A stretch of DNA of 64,000 nt from Ramlibacter tataouinensis (GTDB lineage: Bacteria; Pseudomonadota; Gammaproteobacteria; Burkholderiales; Burkholderiaceae_C). The stretch's first letter is position 1, and each line of letters opens with the position of its first letter. The position numbers and the translations under genes were made by a program. The notes beneath the pieces are model-generated. The model was not told the origin of the DNA, did not search any database, and was given only the letters and a program-made list of their open reading frames with translations. Positions 1 through 8,894 of the stretch are shown here, piece by piece. The stretch lies in NCBI RefSeq assembly GCF_027941915.1, contig NZ_CP116009.1, forward strand, positions 3,100,001-3,164,000, in the 5' to 3' direction.

Positions 1-1
1 G

Positions 2-1051
2 GTCGGCGGCGCCGGCTTCGTCGGCAGCAACCTGGTCAAGCTGCTCCTGGCCGAGCAGCCCCGCGAGATCGTGGTGGTGGACAACCTGCTGTCCTCCGAC
101 GTGGCCAACGTGCCGGCCGACGAGCGCGTGAATTTCTGCTTCGCCTCGATCACCAGCGACCAGGGCCTGGCCGCCATTCCGGCCGAAGTGGACTACGTGT
201 TCCACCTGTCCTGCTACCACGGCAACCAGTCGTCCATCGCCGATCCGTTCGCCGATCACGACAACAACACCTTCACCTCGCTGCGGCTGTTCGACCACCT
301 GAAGGACTTCCGCTCGCTCAAGAAGGTGGTCTATGCCGCGGCCGCCTGCGCGGTGGCCGAGAAGACCTACGACCAGCCCACGGCCACCACCGAGGAGCAG
401 CCGGTCTCGCTGGTGCACGACAGCCCCTACTCGATCTCCAAGCTGATCGGCGAGCTGTACGGCAACTACTACCACCAGCGCTACCAGCTGCCCTTCGTGA
501 AGGCGCGCTTTTCCAACGTGTTCGGGCCGGGCGAGATCCTGGGCGCCGGCCGCTGGCGCGGCACGGTGCATACCGTGTGGCGCAACGTCACCCCCACCTT
601 CATCTGGAAAGCCTTGCACCACGAGGCGCTTCCGCTGGACAACGGCGGCAACGCCAGCCGCGACTTCATCTTCGTCGAGGACATGGCCCGCGGGCTGATG
701 GCCTGCGCCCTGCGCGGCGAGCCGGGCGGCATCTACAACCTGGCCACCGGGCGCGAGACGAGCATCCTCGACCTGGCCACCTGGATCAACGAGTTCGCCG
801 GCAACCCGACTGCGCCCGACCTGAAGCCGGCGCGCGACTGGGATCGCTCCGGCAAGCGCTTCGCATCGACCGAGAAGTCGCGGCGCGACCTGGGCTTCGA
901 GGCCCAGGTCGAAGTGCGCGAAGGGCTGCGCCGCACGGTGGAATGGACGCGAGCGAACCGTGAGCTGATCGCCCGCACCATGGCCGCCCACGCCAAGCAG
1001 ATGCAGCAAGCCGGTGCGCCGCTACGCACCGAGTACCTGCCGGCGGCCTGA
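2..1051 (+). CDS. NAD-dependent sugar epimerase/dehydratase (5' end missing)
   Basis: Extended short-chain dehydrogenase/reductase that would act on a nucleotide sugar in the cytoplasm. The frame is already open at the window edge with a glycine-rich NAD-binding loop (GGAGFVGS, visible residues 2-9), so only the first few codons are missing. A YSISK motif at visible residues 143-147 supplies the catalytic Tyr and Lys. The usual Ser/Thr upstream of it lies in an Ala-rich stretch (AAAACAVAEKT) and looks replaced, so the exact chemistry is unclear. A later RDFIFVEDMARG segment is typical of UDP-glucose 4-epimerase relatives. The TGA overlaps the ATG of the next gene (TGATG), so the two are probably co-translated in a surface-polysaccharide operon. 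Substrate not determinable. Confidence 0.85.
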   Translation, partial: VGGAGFVGSNLVKLLLAEQPREIVVVDNLLSSDVANVPADERVNFCFASITSDQGLAAIPAEVDYVFHLSCYHGNQSSIADPFADHDNNTFTSLRLFDHLKDFRSLKKVVYAAAACAVAEKTYDQPTATTEEQPVSLVHDSPYSISKLIGELYGNYYHQRYQLPFVKARFSNVFGPGEILGAGRWRGTVHTVWRNVTPTFIWKALHHEALPLDNGGNASRDFIFVEDMARGLMACALRGEPGGIYNLATGRETSILDLATWINEFAGNPTAPDLKPARDWDRSGKRFASTEKSRRDLGFEAQVEVREGLRRTVEWTRANRELIARTMAAHAKQMQQAGAPLRTEYLPAA

Positions 1052-2139
1052 TGAAGGTCCTGACCGTCGTCGGCGCGCGGCCGCAGTTCGTCAAGGCTGC
1101 CACGGTGTCGCGGGCGTTCCGCTCGTGCCAGCCGCAGGTGGACGAGGTCATCGTCCACACCGGCCAGCACTTCGACGCGAACATGTCCGCCGTCTTCTTC
1201 GAGGAGATGCAGATCCCCCAGCCGCAGTACCAGCTCGAGCTGGGGGGGCTGGGGCACGGCGCGATGACCGGCCGCATGATGGAGAGCGTCGAGGCCATCC
1301 TGCAGAAGGAGCGGCCCGACTGGGTGCTGGTCTACGGCGACACCAACTCCACGATGGCCGGAGCCCTGGCGGCGGTCAAGCTGCACATTCCCGTGGCGCA
1401 CGTGGAAGCGGGCCTGCGCTCGTTCAACCGCGCCATGCCGGAGGAGATCAACCGCGTCGTTGCCGATCACGTGTCCAGCCTGCTGTTCGCGCCCACCGAG
1501 GTGGCCGTGCGCAACCTCGCCAACGAGGGCATCGCGGGCGGCAAGGTGGTGCGCAGCGGCGACGTGATGTACGACGCGGCGCTGTTCTACAGCCAGCGTG
1601 CGTCGGGCACGGCCTTGCAGCAGATCGGCCTGGAGCCGCGCAAGTATTTCCTCGCCACCATCCACCGCGCCGAGAACGTCGACGATCCGGCGCGGCTGGA
1701 AGTCATCGTCCAGGCCCTGGCACGCTGCGCCGCGACCCTGCCCGTGCTGCTGCCGATCCATCCGCGCACGCGCAAGAAGCTGGCCGAGACCGGCCTGCTC
1801 AAGGGCCTCGACACGGGCAAGCTGCGCCTGGTCGACCCGGTCGGCTACCTGGACATGGTGCAGCTCGAACAGCACGCCGCCGTGGTGCTGACCGACTCGG
1901 GCGGGGTGCAGAAGGAGGCTTACTTCTTCGGCGTGCCCTGCGTCACGATCCGCGACGAGACCGAGTGGGTGGAACTGGTGGAATGCGGCGCCAACCGGCT
2001 GGCGCCGCCGACGTCCGTGCAGGCGGTGGTCGATGCGGCCCTGGCCGCTGCAGCGCAACGCCAGCCGGCACCGCCCGGCCTGTACGGTGATGGTCGATCG
2101 GCCCAGTCCATCGCCCATGCACTCGCATGTGCGGCATAG
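1051..2139 (+). CDS. wecB: UDP-N-acetylglucosamine 2-epimerase (non-hydrolysing) family
   Basis: Cytoplasmic enzyme that inverts C2 of a UDP-HexNAc sugar, giving UDP-ManNAc or a ManNAc derivative for polysaccharide synthesis. Its 362 residues match the family length. The N-terminus reads VGARPQFVKA, and HVEAGLRSF and DSGGVQKEA are the family's conserved substrate and UDP-binding segments. The GARPQF form of the first motif and the FFEEMQIPQPQY segment resemble WbpI-type epimerases (acting on UDP-2,3-diacetamido sugars) more than E. coli WecB (GTRPEAIK), so the substrate may be a diamino sugar acid. The gene overlaps asnB by 13 bases. The family call is secure; the WecB versus WbpI assignment is inference. 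Confidence 0.88.
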   Translation: MKVLTVVGARPQFVKAATVSRAFRSCQPQVDEVIVHTGQHFDANMSAVFFEEMQIPQPQYQLELGGLGHGAMTGRMMESVEAILQKERPDWVLVYGDTNSTMAGALAAVKLHIPVAHVEAGLRSFNRAMPEEINRVVADHVSSLLFAPTEVAVRNLANEGIAGGKVVRSGDVMYDAALFYSQRASGTALQQIGLEPRKYFLATIHRAENVDDPARLEVIVQALARCAATLPVLLPIHPRTRKKLAETGLLKGLDTGKLRLVDPVGYLDMVQLEQHAAVVLTDSGGVQKEAYFFGVPCVTIRDETEWVELVECGANRLAPPTSVQAVVDAALAAAAQRQPAPPGLYGDGRSAQSIAHALACAA

Positions 2140-4010
2140 CCGGCACGTTCCGGCAGGGCCGGTTGGGCGATCCGCGGCCGATGGCCGCGGCGCTGGACGC
2201 CATGGCCCGGCGCGGCCCCAACGACCGCGGCACCGAGACGATCGCGACACCGGCCGGTGACCTGGTTTTCGGCCATACGCGGCTGTCGGTCATCGACCTG
2301 AGCGCGGGCGGGCACCAGCCCATGCATGGTGCCGACGGGCGACTCTCGCTCATCTTCAACGGCGAGATCTACAACTACCGCGAGCTGCGCCGTGAACTGC
2401 AGTTGGCCGGTGCCCAGTTCCGGACCGAGTCCGACACCGAGGTGCTGCTGCAGGCCTGGTCGCGCTGGGGCGAAGCCTGCCTGCCGCGGCTGGTCGGCAT
2501 GTTCGCGTTTGCGCTGTTCGACCGCGCGGAGGGCGTGCTGACCTGCGTGCGCGACCCGTTCGGCATCAAGCCCTTCTTCTACAACTGGGACGCGCAGGGC
2601 TTCGCCTTCGCCTCCGAGCTGCCGGCCGTGAAGGCGCTGCTGGGTGGCAAGGTCTCGCTCGACCTGCAGCGCGCCTACGACTACCTGGTCCACGGCGACT
2701 ACGACACCTCGGAGCGCAGCTTCCTGCAGGGCGTGCGCCACCTCATGCCGGGTCACCTGCTGCGGGTCAGGCTCGGCCAGCCCGCCTCTGCGCCGGTGAG
2801 CTGGTGGCAGCCCCGGGTGTCGCCCGTGCAGAAGCTCTCGTTCGAGCAGGCGGCCGAAGCCTTCCGCGAGAAGCTGCTGCACAGCGTGCGCCTGCACCTG
2901 CGCAGCGACGTGGCACTGGGCGCGGCGCTGTCGGGCGGACTCGATTCGTCCAGCATCGTCTGCGCGATGCGGCATGTGGAGCCGGGCCTGCCGATCCACA
3001 CCTTCAGCTATGTGGCGCGGGGATCGGCCGTGTCCGAGGAAGCCTGGGTGGACCGGATCAACGCGCATGTCGGCGCCGTCGGTCACAAGGTGGAACTGGC
3101 GCCCGAGGAACTGGCGAACGACCTCGAGGACATGATCGTTGCCCAGGGCGAACCGTTCGGCAGCACCAGCATCTACGCCCAGTACCGGGTGTTCAAGCTC
3201 GCGCGCGAGCACGGTGTCACCGTCACCTTGGACGGACAAGGGGCGGACGAGTTGCTGGCCGGGTACAACGGCTATCCCGGCAAGCGGGCGCGCAGCCTGC
3301 TGGACGAACACCGCTACGGCGATGCCTGGCGCTTCCTGCAGGGTTGGGCCCAGTGGCCGGACCGGGTGCTGCGCGAAGGGGCGAAGGCGGCGGTCGCCGA
3401 GTGGGTGGACGGACCGGTGTACGACGTCCTCCGCAAGCTCAACGGCAACCGTACCCAGCCTGATTGGCTGGATGCCGAGGCCTTGCGGCAGCAGGGCGTT
3501 CACTTTCGCTTTCCGCGGCAACGATCGCCGTACGACCAGCCGGGCCGCCGCCTGGTGTCGGAGCTGGCGCACTCGATCACGCGGCGTGGCTTGTCTTCGT
3601 TGCTGCGGCACGGGGACCGCAATTCGATGCGGTTCTCGGTGGAAAGCCGCGTGCCGTTCCTGACCACCGAGCTGGCCGATTTCCTCTTGACCCTGCCGGA
3701 GGAGTACCTGATTTCCCCCGAGGGCGAGACCAAGCGCATCCTGCGCGCGGCCATGCGCGGCATCGTGCCGGACGAGGTGCTGGATCGCCGCGACAAGATC
3801 GGTTTCTCGACGCCCGAGCAGGCCTGGCTGCAGCAGATCGCGCCGCAGGTGCGGCAGTGGCTGGGCGACGACGTGGGCCTCGGCTTCCTGCGCCGGGACC
3901 GCATCCTGGCCGAGTTCGATGCCGTGATTGCCGGCCGCGCGCCGTTCAGTTGGCAGGTGTGGCGCTGGATCAACTTCACGCGCTGGTACGCGCGGTTCTT
4001 CGCACGATGA
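2127..4010 (+). CDS. asnB: Asparagine synthase (glutamine-hydrolysing) family amidotransferase
   Basis: Two-domain class B asparagine synthetase of 627 residues. It starts MCGIAG, so Cys2 becomes the N-terminal nucleophile of the glutaminase domain (about residues 2-190) once Met is removed. The synthetase domain carries the pyrophosphate-binding SGGLDSS loop at residues 269-275. Glutamine nitrogen is transferred to an adenylated carboxylate, classically aspartate. The gene sits inside a glycosyltransferase operon, overlapping the epimerase before it (13 bases) and the glycosyltransferase after it (ATGA). This raises the possibility that the true acceptor is a uronic-acid sugar, as inferred for AsnB-like proteins in O-antigen loci. 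Fold assignment is firm; substrate is open. Confidence 0.9.
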   Translation: MCGIAGTFRQGRLGDPRPMAAALDAMARRGPNDRGTETIATPAGDLVFGHTRLSVIDLSAGGHQPMHGADGRLSLIFNGEIYNYRELRRELQLAGAQFRTESDTEVLLQAWSRWGEACLPRLVGMFAFALFDRAEGVLTCVRDPFGIKPFFYNWDAQGFAFASELPAVKALLGGKVSLDLQRAYDYLVHGDYDTSERSFLQGVRHLMPGHLLRVRLGQPASAPVSWWQPRVSPVQKLSFEQAAEAFREKLLHSVRLHLRSDVALGAALSGGLDSSSIVCAMRHVEPGLPIHTFSYVARGSAVSEEAWVDRINAHVGAVGHKVELAPEELANDLEDMIVAQGEPFGSTSIYAQYRVFKLAREHGVTVTLDGQGADELLAGYNGYPGKRARSLLDEHRYGDAWRFLQGWAQWPDRVLREGAKAAVAEWVDGPVYDVLRKLNGNRTQPDWLDAEALRQQGVHFRFPRQRSPYDQPGRRLVSELAHSITRRGLSSLLRHGDRNSMRFSVESRVPFLTTELADFLLTLPEEYLISPEGETKRILRAAMRGIVPDEVLDRRDKIGFSTPEQAWLQQIAPQVRQWLGDDVGLGFLRRDRILAEFDAVIAGRAPFSWQVWRWINFTRWYARFFAR

Positions 4011-5134
4011 AGCGAGCGCTCGTCCTTTCGTTCTCGCCGATCAGGAGCGACCCGCGCGTGATGCGGCAGGTCGAAGCGTTGCGAGGCAGCTTCGAGCTGA
4101 CCGTGGCCGGTTTCGGCGACAAGCCCGCCGGCGATTTCGCGTTCCACGACATCGGGGCGGCGCCCGCCCATCTGGCGGCCAAGGCATGCAAGGCGGCCTT
4201 GCTGTTCACGGGCTTGCACGAGGCCTACTACTGGCGCATGACCTACGTGCGCAACACGCTGGCGGCCTTGCGCGGCGAGCAGTTCGACCTGGTCGTGGCC
4301 AACGACGTCGTGGCATTGCCGGTGGCGCTCAAGGTGGCTGCCGGTGCGCCGGTGCTGCTGGATGCGCACGAGTACTCGCCCAAGGAGTTCGAGGACATGT
4401 GGCGCTGGCGGGTCTTCTTCGCCCGCTTCTACACCCATCTGTGCCGCCGCTACTTGCCACGTACCTCCGCCATGACCACGGTTTGCGAAGGTATTGCCCA
4501 GGAGTACGCGCAGTTCGGGGTCGCTCCGAGGGTCGTGCTGAACTGCCCTGCGCAGCAGGCCTTGCCGGTGCGGCCGGTGGACCCGGCGCGCATCCGGCTG
4601 GTCCACCACGGGGTGACGATCCGCTCGCGCAAGCTGGAGCTGATGATCGAGATGATGCAGCACCTGGATTCGCGCTACACGCTGGACCTGATGCTGGTGA
4701 ACAGCAATGCCGCCTACATGCGGGAGCTGCGGCAGCTGGCGGCCGACGACGCGCGGATCACTTTCCGCGAGCCCGTGCCCATGCAGCAGATCGCGGCGAC
4801 CATCAACGAGTACGACATCGGCGTCTTCCTGCTGCCGCCGGTGAACTTCAACTACAGGCTGGCCCTGCCGAACAAGTTCTTCGAGTTCGTCCAGGCCCGG
4901 CTCGCGGTGGCGATCGGCCCTTCGCCCGAGATGGCGCGGCTGGTCAAGCGTTACGGCTTCGGCATCGTGAGCGAAAGCTTCGACGCACGTGACCTGGCTG
5001 CGCGCATCGCCGCCTTGCAGCCGGCCGATATCGAGAGGCTGAAGGAGCGCTCGGACCTCGCCAGCGCCGAGCTGAACGCCGCGCGCGCCGGCGAGATTTT
5101 CAACGCGGAAGTCATGCGCCTGGCTGCGGCCTGA
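4007..5134 (+). CDS. Glycosyltransferase (GT4-like)
   Basis: Predicted cytoplasmic GT-B fold sugar transferase of 375 residues. The N-terminus (MKRALVLSFSPIRSDPRV) is a typical first Rossmann strand. NDVVALPVAL and LDAHEYSPKEF resemble the acceptor-side segments of GT4-type enzymes, and the C-terminal half (NKFFEFVQARLAVAIGPSPEM) resembles the sugar-nucleotide-binding region. The ATG at 4007 overlaps the asnB stop (ATGA), which fixes the start and excludes the longer upstream frame. It is probably one of three sequential transferases that build the repeat unit. Donor and acceptor cannot be read from the sequence. Confidence 0.83.
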   Translation: MKRALVLSFSPIRSDPRVMRQVEALRGSFELTVAGFGDKPAGDFAFHDIGAAPAHLAAKACKAALLFTGLHEAYYWRMTYVRNTLAALRGEQFDLVVANDVVALPVALKVAAGAPVLLDAHEYSPKEFEDMWRWRVFFARFYTHLCRRYLPRTSAMTTVCEGIAQEYAQFGVAPRVVLNCPAQQALPVRPVDPARIRLVHHGVTIRSRKLELMIEMMQHLDSRYTLDLMLVNSNAAYMRELRQLAADDARITFREPVPMQQIAATINEYDIGVFLLPPVNFNYRLALPNKFFEFVQARLAVAIGPSPEMARLVKRYGFGIVSESFDARDLAARIAALQPADIERLKERSDLASAELNAARAGEIFNAEVMRLAAA

Positions 5135-5139
5135 GCACC

Positions 5140-6417
5140 ATGCGCATCCTGCTCGTCAGCTACTACTTCCCCCCCTTCAACAGCGTCGGCGCCATGCGCC
5201 CCGGCGCACTGGCAGGGTTCTTGGCGCAGCAAGGGCACGATGTGCACGTGCTCACGTGTTCCAACCAGCCGTTCCCGCAGGGGCTGCCGCAGCACTTGCC
5301 GGCAGCGCAGGTGACGGCCGTGCCCGGCTGGTCGGTCAACGCCCCCATCGAGTGGCTGCGCGGCGGCCGGGACAAGGTGGCGCGCCAGGGCTTCGGCGCC
5401 ACCGCATCGGCAGCGACGCCGATGGGCCGCCTCGGTCGGCTGTACAAGACCCTGCTGCACTGGCCCGACGGCCAGCTGGGCTGGGTGCAGGCAGCCACTG
5501 CGGCGGGGCGCGCGCTGTTGCGCAGCAAGCCCTTCGACCTGGTCTATGCCAGCGCGCCGCCGTTCTCGGGCCTGCGCGTGGCTGCGAGCCTGTCGCGAGA
5601 GTCCGGCGTGCCCTGGGTGGCCGAGTTGCGCGACCTGTGGACGGACAACCATGCCTATGCCTACCCGGCGTGGCGGCGAACGATCGAGCGGCGCTGGGAA
5701 CGGCGCCTGCTGTCTTCGGCCCGGGCCCTGGTGACCGTCTCGGCGCCCCTGGTGCGGCAGCTGGGCCGCTTCGGCCTGCCGGTGTGGGAGGTCCGCAACG
5801 GCTGCGACCCGGCCGACTTCGACGGGCTGGCGCGGCCCGAGGGGTTCGGCGAGGACCGGGCCAGACTCGACCTGGTGTTCACCGGCAATGTCTACGACGG
5901 CCACTACGACCTGGATGCGTTCTGCGCCGGCCTGTCGGCTTACCTGGCGCAGGGCGGCCGGGCGCGGGTGCACGTGGCCGGCCGCAACATCGCCGGCTTG
6001 CAGCACGCGGCGCTCCGGCATGGCGTTGCGCAGCACTTCACCTTCCGGCCCACGGTGCCGCGCCGGCAAGCCCTGGCCATGCAAGGCCATTCGGACGTGC
6101 TGCTGGCGTTTCTCTGGAGCGGCGGCGGCGAGGAGGGCGTGTATTCGGCCAAGCTGTTCGAGTACGCCGCCGCCGGGCGCCCGATCCTGGCCGTGGGCCG
6201 GCGCAACGACGTGGGCGCGTTGATCGAAGCGGCCCGCATCGGCTCGGTCCATCCGGATGCAGCGTCGGTGGCTGCGGCGCTGGCTTTGCTGCAGGCGCGC
6301 AAGCTGGCGACCGGCGTGCTGTCGGTGGCGCCCGCGCCGGGGCACGACTTCTCGCGGCGTTCGCAATTCCTGCTGCTGGAGCAGCGGCTGGCAGCGCTGA
6401 TGGCGGGCCGGAGCTGA
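5140..6417 (+). CDS. Glycosyltransferase family 4-like protein
   Basis: GT-B type transferase of 425 residues, starting five bases after the preceding stop. The N-terminal donor-loop segment SYYFPPFNSVGAMRPGALA matches the WcaI/WbuB-like GT4 group, in which the first domain (glycosyltransferase 4-like) binds the acceptor. VAELRDLWTDN and VTVSAPLVRQL follow in the usual order, and the C-terminal domain (about 245-420) contains KLFEYAAAGRPILAVG, the conserved nucleotide-sugar-binding region. No membrane segment is obvious. It is part of the same translationally tight operon as its neighbours. Sugar specificity unknown. Confidence 0.85.
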   Translation: MRILLVSYYFPPFNSVGAMRPGALAGFLAQQGHDVHVLTCSNQPFPQGLPQHLPAAQVTAVPGWSVNAPIEWLRGGRDKVARQGFGATASAATPMGRLGRLYKTLLHWPDGQLGWVQAATAAGRALLRSKPFDLVYASAPPFSGLRVAASLSRESGVPWVAELRDLWTDNHAYAYPAWRRTIERRWERRLLSSARALVTVSAPLVRQLGRFGLPVWEVRNGCDPADFDGLARPEGFGEDRARLDLVFTGNVYDGHYDLDAFCAGLSAYLAQGGRARVHVAGRNIAGLQHAALRHGVAQHFTFRPTVPRRQALAMQGHSDVLLAFLWSGGGEEGVYSAKLFEYAAAGRPILAVGRRNDVGALIEAARIGSVHPDAASVAAALALLQARKLATGVLSVAPAPGHDFSRRSQFLLLEQRLAALMAGRS

Positions 6418-6423
6418 AGCGCC

Positions 6424-7560
6424 ATGCGGGTCTGCTTCGTCACATCCAACACCTTCGCGCTCAATGCGTTTCTGGCCATGCCGATCCAGGCCCTGGCGCA
6501 GCGCGGCTGGGAAGTCCATGTCGTGGTGAATACGGCCGACGGCGCCGTCGCGCCGGCGATCTGCAGCTCGGCAAGAGTCCACCCGGTGGACCACGCCCGC
6601 GACATCTCGCCGCTGAAGGACCTCGTGTCCCTGTGGCGGCTCTGGCGGTTGTTCCGGCGGATCCGGCCCGATGTCGTGCACAGCGTCACGCCCAAGGCGG
6701 GCTTGCTGGCCATGACGGCGGCGCGCCTGGCCGGCGTTCCTTGCCGCATGCATACGTTCACCGGGCAGGTCTGGGCCACGCGCGAGGGCGCCATGCGCTG
6801 GCTGCTTCGCGGGGTGGACCGGTTCTTCGCTGCCTGCGCCACCCGGGTCCTGGCCGACAGCCCGTCGCAACGCGAGTTCATGGCCGGTGAAGGCGTGGCG
6901 GCGGCTGGCCGGATCGGCGTGCTGGGCGAGGGCTCGATCTGCGGCGTCGACACGCAGCGGTTCCGCCCGGATGCGCAGGCTCGCGGGCAGGTTCGTTCCC
7001 GGCTGGGCATCGGGCCGGACGCGCCGGTGCTGCTGTACGTGGGCCGGTTGCATCCGGACAAGGGGCTGGCCGAACTGGGCGCGGCCTTCGGCCAGCTCGC
7101 CAGCCGGCACCCGGACCTGCATCTGGTGCTGGCCGGGCCGGACGAGGGCGGGCTGGCCCTGGCGCAACGGGGCGCCGGCGCTGCTTCGTCCAGGTTGCAC
7201 GCGGTGGGCATGACAAGAGAGCCCGAGCGCCATATGGCGGCCGCCGACGTGTTCTGCCTGCCCAGCTACCGGGAAGGCTTCGGCCTGTCGCTGCTGGAGG
7301 CCGCTTCGGCGGGGTTGCCCTGCGTGGCCAGCCGCATCTACGGAATCACCGATGCGGTGCAGGACGGCGCGACGGGGTTGCTGGTGCCGGTGCGGGATGC
7401 TCCGGCGCTGGCCGCCGCGATCGAGCGATTGCTTCAGGATGAGGCCTTGCGCTCGCGGTTGGCCGCGGCGGCGCGTGAGCGCGCCCTTGGCCGGTTCTCG
7501 CGCGAGGCGATGATGCAGCACTGGATGAGGTTGTACGAAGAGGTGCGCCAGTCGGTTTGA
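6424..7560 (+). CDS. Glycosyltransferase family 4 protein
   Basis: GT4 enzyme of 378 residues. The N-terminal domain includes HSVTPKAGLLAMTAARLAGV and HTFTGQVWATR, a pattern found in transferases that add HexNAc residues to undecaprenyl-linked sugars. The C-terminal domain has the canonical VGRLHPDKGLAELGAAF segment and the E-x7-E motif region (SYREGFGLSLLEAASAGLP). It starts six bases after the preceding stop and is the last gene before a small hairpin, so it probably ends this transcription unit. The family call is strong; acceptor and donor are unknown. Confidence 0.87.
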   Translation: MRVCFVTSNTFALNAFLAMPIQALAQRGWEVHVVVNTADGAVAPAICSSARVHPVDHARDISPLKDLVSLWRLWRLFRRIRPDVVHSVTPKAGLLAMTAARLAGVPCRMHTFTGQVWATREGAMRWLLRGVDRFFAACATRVLADSPSQREFMAGEGVAAAGRIGVLGEGSICGVDTQRFRPDAQARGQVRSRLGIGPDAPVLLYVGRLHPDKGLAELGAAFGQLASRHPDLHLVLAGPDEGGLALAQRGAGAASSRLHAVGMTREPERHMAAADVFCLPSYREGFGLSLLEAASAGLPCVASRIYGITDAVQDGATGLLVPVRDAPALAAAIERLLQDEALRSRLAAAARERALGRFSREAMMQHWMRLYEEVRQSV

Positions 7561-7561
7561 G

Positions 7562-7581
7562 GCCGGCACGAGGCCGGCTTT
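7562..7581 (+). terminator. Candidate hairpin terminator after the glycosyltransferase operon
   Basis: Two GCCGGC arms (7562-7567 and 7573-7578) flank a five-base loop and are followed by TTT, two bases after the stop codon of the last glycosyltransferase. The T tract is very short and the arms are themselves palindromic, so this is only a weak terminator candidate. Confidence 0.35.
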
Positions 7582-7656
7582 CCCGGCACCTGCAGAGGGG
7601 CCGGGTGTTTCGGGCCATGCGAGAATCGCGCCCGCCCAAGCGATCTCCCCCAAGGC

Positions 7657-8796
7657 ATGCTGTTCCTGCTGATTCTCTGTGGAGTGGCCTCCACCTTGGC
7701 GTCCGGGGTGCTGGTTCGCTCCGGCCGCCGCAGCGCCGAGCGTTATGGCATGGACATGCCCCAGCGCTTCCATGCCGGCCACGTGCCGCGCCTCGGGGGC
7801 GTGGCCATGATGGCCGGCTGCTCCCTGGGCTGGCTCTGGATGGTGGTCGCGCAGCCCTGGTTCGGGGTTGCCAACGGCATCTGGCTCAGCCCCCGCGAGG
7901 GCGTTTCCTGGTGCCTGGCCGCCATGATCGCCGCCTGGGGCGGCACGGCGGAGGACGTCTGGCATCAGCTTCGCGCCCGCTGGCGACTGGTCTTCACCCT
8001 GGCCGCCGCCCTCGCCGGCGTGCTGCTGCTCGACCTGCGCATCGGCGGCTTCGACCTGCCCTGGATCGACCGCTACTGGAACCACTGGCCCTGGGTCGGC
8101 ATCGCCTTCGCCGTGCTGGCCATCGCCGGCCTGCCGCACGCCTTCAACCTGATCGACGGCTACAACGGCCTGGCCGGCACGGTGGCCATGGTCTGCTGCC
8201 TGTCCATCGCCTACGTGGCGATGCAGGTGGGCGATCGGCAGATCGCCGCCCTGGTGCTGGTGCTGGCCGGCGCCACGGCCGGTTTCCTGCTGTGGAACTA
8301 CCCGCGCGGGCTGATCTTCGCGGGCGATGGCGGGGCCTACCTGTGGGGGGCGGTGATCGCCATGGCCAGCATCCTGCTGGTGCAGCGGCACGCGCTGGTA
8401 TCGCCCTGGTTCCCCATGCTGCTGCTCGCCTACCCGGTGCTGGAGACCGGGTTTTCGGTGTACCGAAAAGTGGTACGCGGCCAGTCGCCCAGCATGGCCG
8501 ATGCGCTGCACCTGCACCAGCTGGTGTACCGGCGCATCGTGCGCGAGGTGTTCGACGACGACGAGGCCCGGCGCATGTTGATGCGCAACAACCGCACCTC
8601 ACCCTACCTGTGGGCGTTCTGCCTGCTGACCGTGGTGCCCGCGACGCTGTTCTGGAAACAGACCGAGGTCCTGATGGCGCTGTGCATCGCCTTCGTGGTG
8701 CTGTACGTCTGGGCGTACACCAGCATCGTGCGTTTCCGCGTGCCCCGATGGATCCGCCGCGGCGCCCAGACGCGCTCCGGGTCGGGTCGCGACTGA
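7657..8796 (+). CDS. MraY/WecA-family undecaprenyl-phosphate sugar-1-phosphate transferase
   Basis: Polytopic membrane protein of 379 residues with about ten hydrophobic segments. It should transfer a HexNAc-1-phosphate from UDP-sugar to undecaprenyl phosphate, starting a polysaccharide repeat at the inner membrane. Family signatures are FHAGHVPRLGG near residue 40, NLIDGYNGLAG in the middle and FAGDGGAYLWG, the last two lining the Mg/UDP site. The first acidic motif reads TAED rather than the common DD pair. It follows the glycosyltransferases in the same direction, as expected for the initiating enzyme of the same glycan. It is distinct from the true mraY at 53.2 kb, which lies in the division cluster. 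It could be called WecA or WbpL; the sugar is unknown. Confidence 0.85.
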   Translation: MLFLLILCGVASTLASGVLVRSGRRSAERYGMDMPQRFHAGHVPRLGGVAMMAGCSLGWLWMVVAQPWFGVANGIWLSPREGVSWCLAAMIAAWGGTAEDVWHQLRARWRLVFTLAAALAGVLLLDLRIGGFDLPWIDRYWNHWPWVGIAFAVLAIAGLPHAFNLIDGYNGLAGTVAMVCCLSIAYVAMQVGDRQIAALVLVLAGATAGFLLWNYPRGLIFAGDGGAYLWGAVIAMASILLVQRHALVSPWFPMLLLAYPVLETGFSVYRKVVRGQSPSMADALHLHQLVYRRIVREVFDDDEARRMLMRNNRTSPYLWAFCLLTVVPATLFWKQTEVLMALCIAFVVLYVWAYTSIVRFRVPRWIRRGAQTRSGSGRD

Positions 8797-8894
8797 ATCT
8801 TCCTGCCCTCCAGACCCAAGCGGGACTGCAAATTCCTCCCGCAAGCACCCGGCGTCCGGTACGCTGTCGGCTCCATACGCAGCTGGGGCGCCGG

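Noticed and set aside
4951..8517. A very long open frame on the minus strand (over 1,100 codons) opposite the glycosyltransferases
   Set aside because: At about 70% GC, stop codons are rare in shadow frames. The translation is Arg/His/Gln/Ala-rich without recognisable domains, and the plus strand carries well-defined glycosyltransferases over the same bases.
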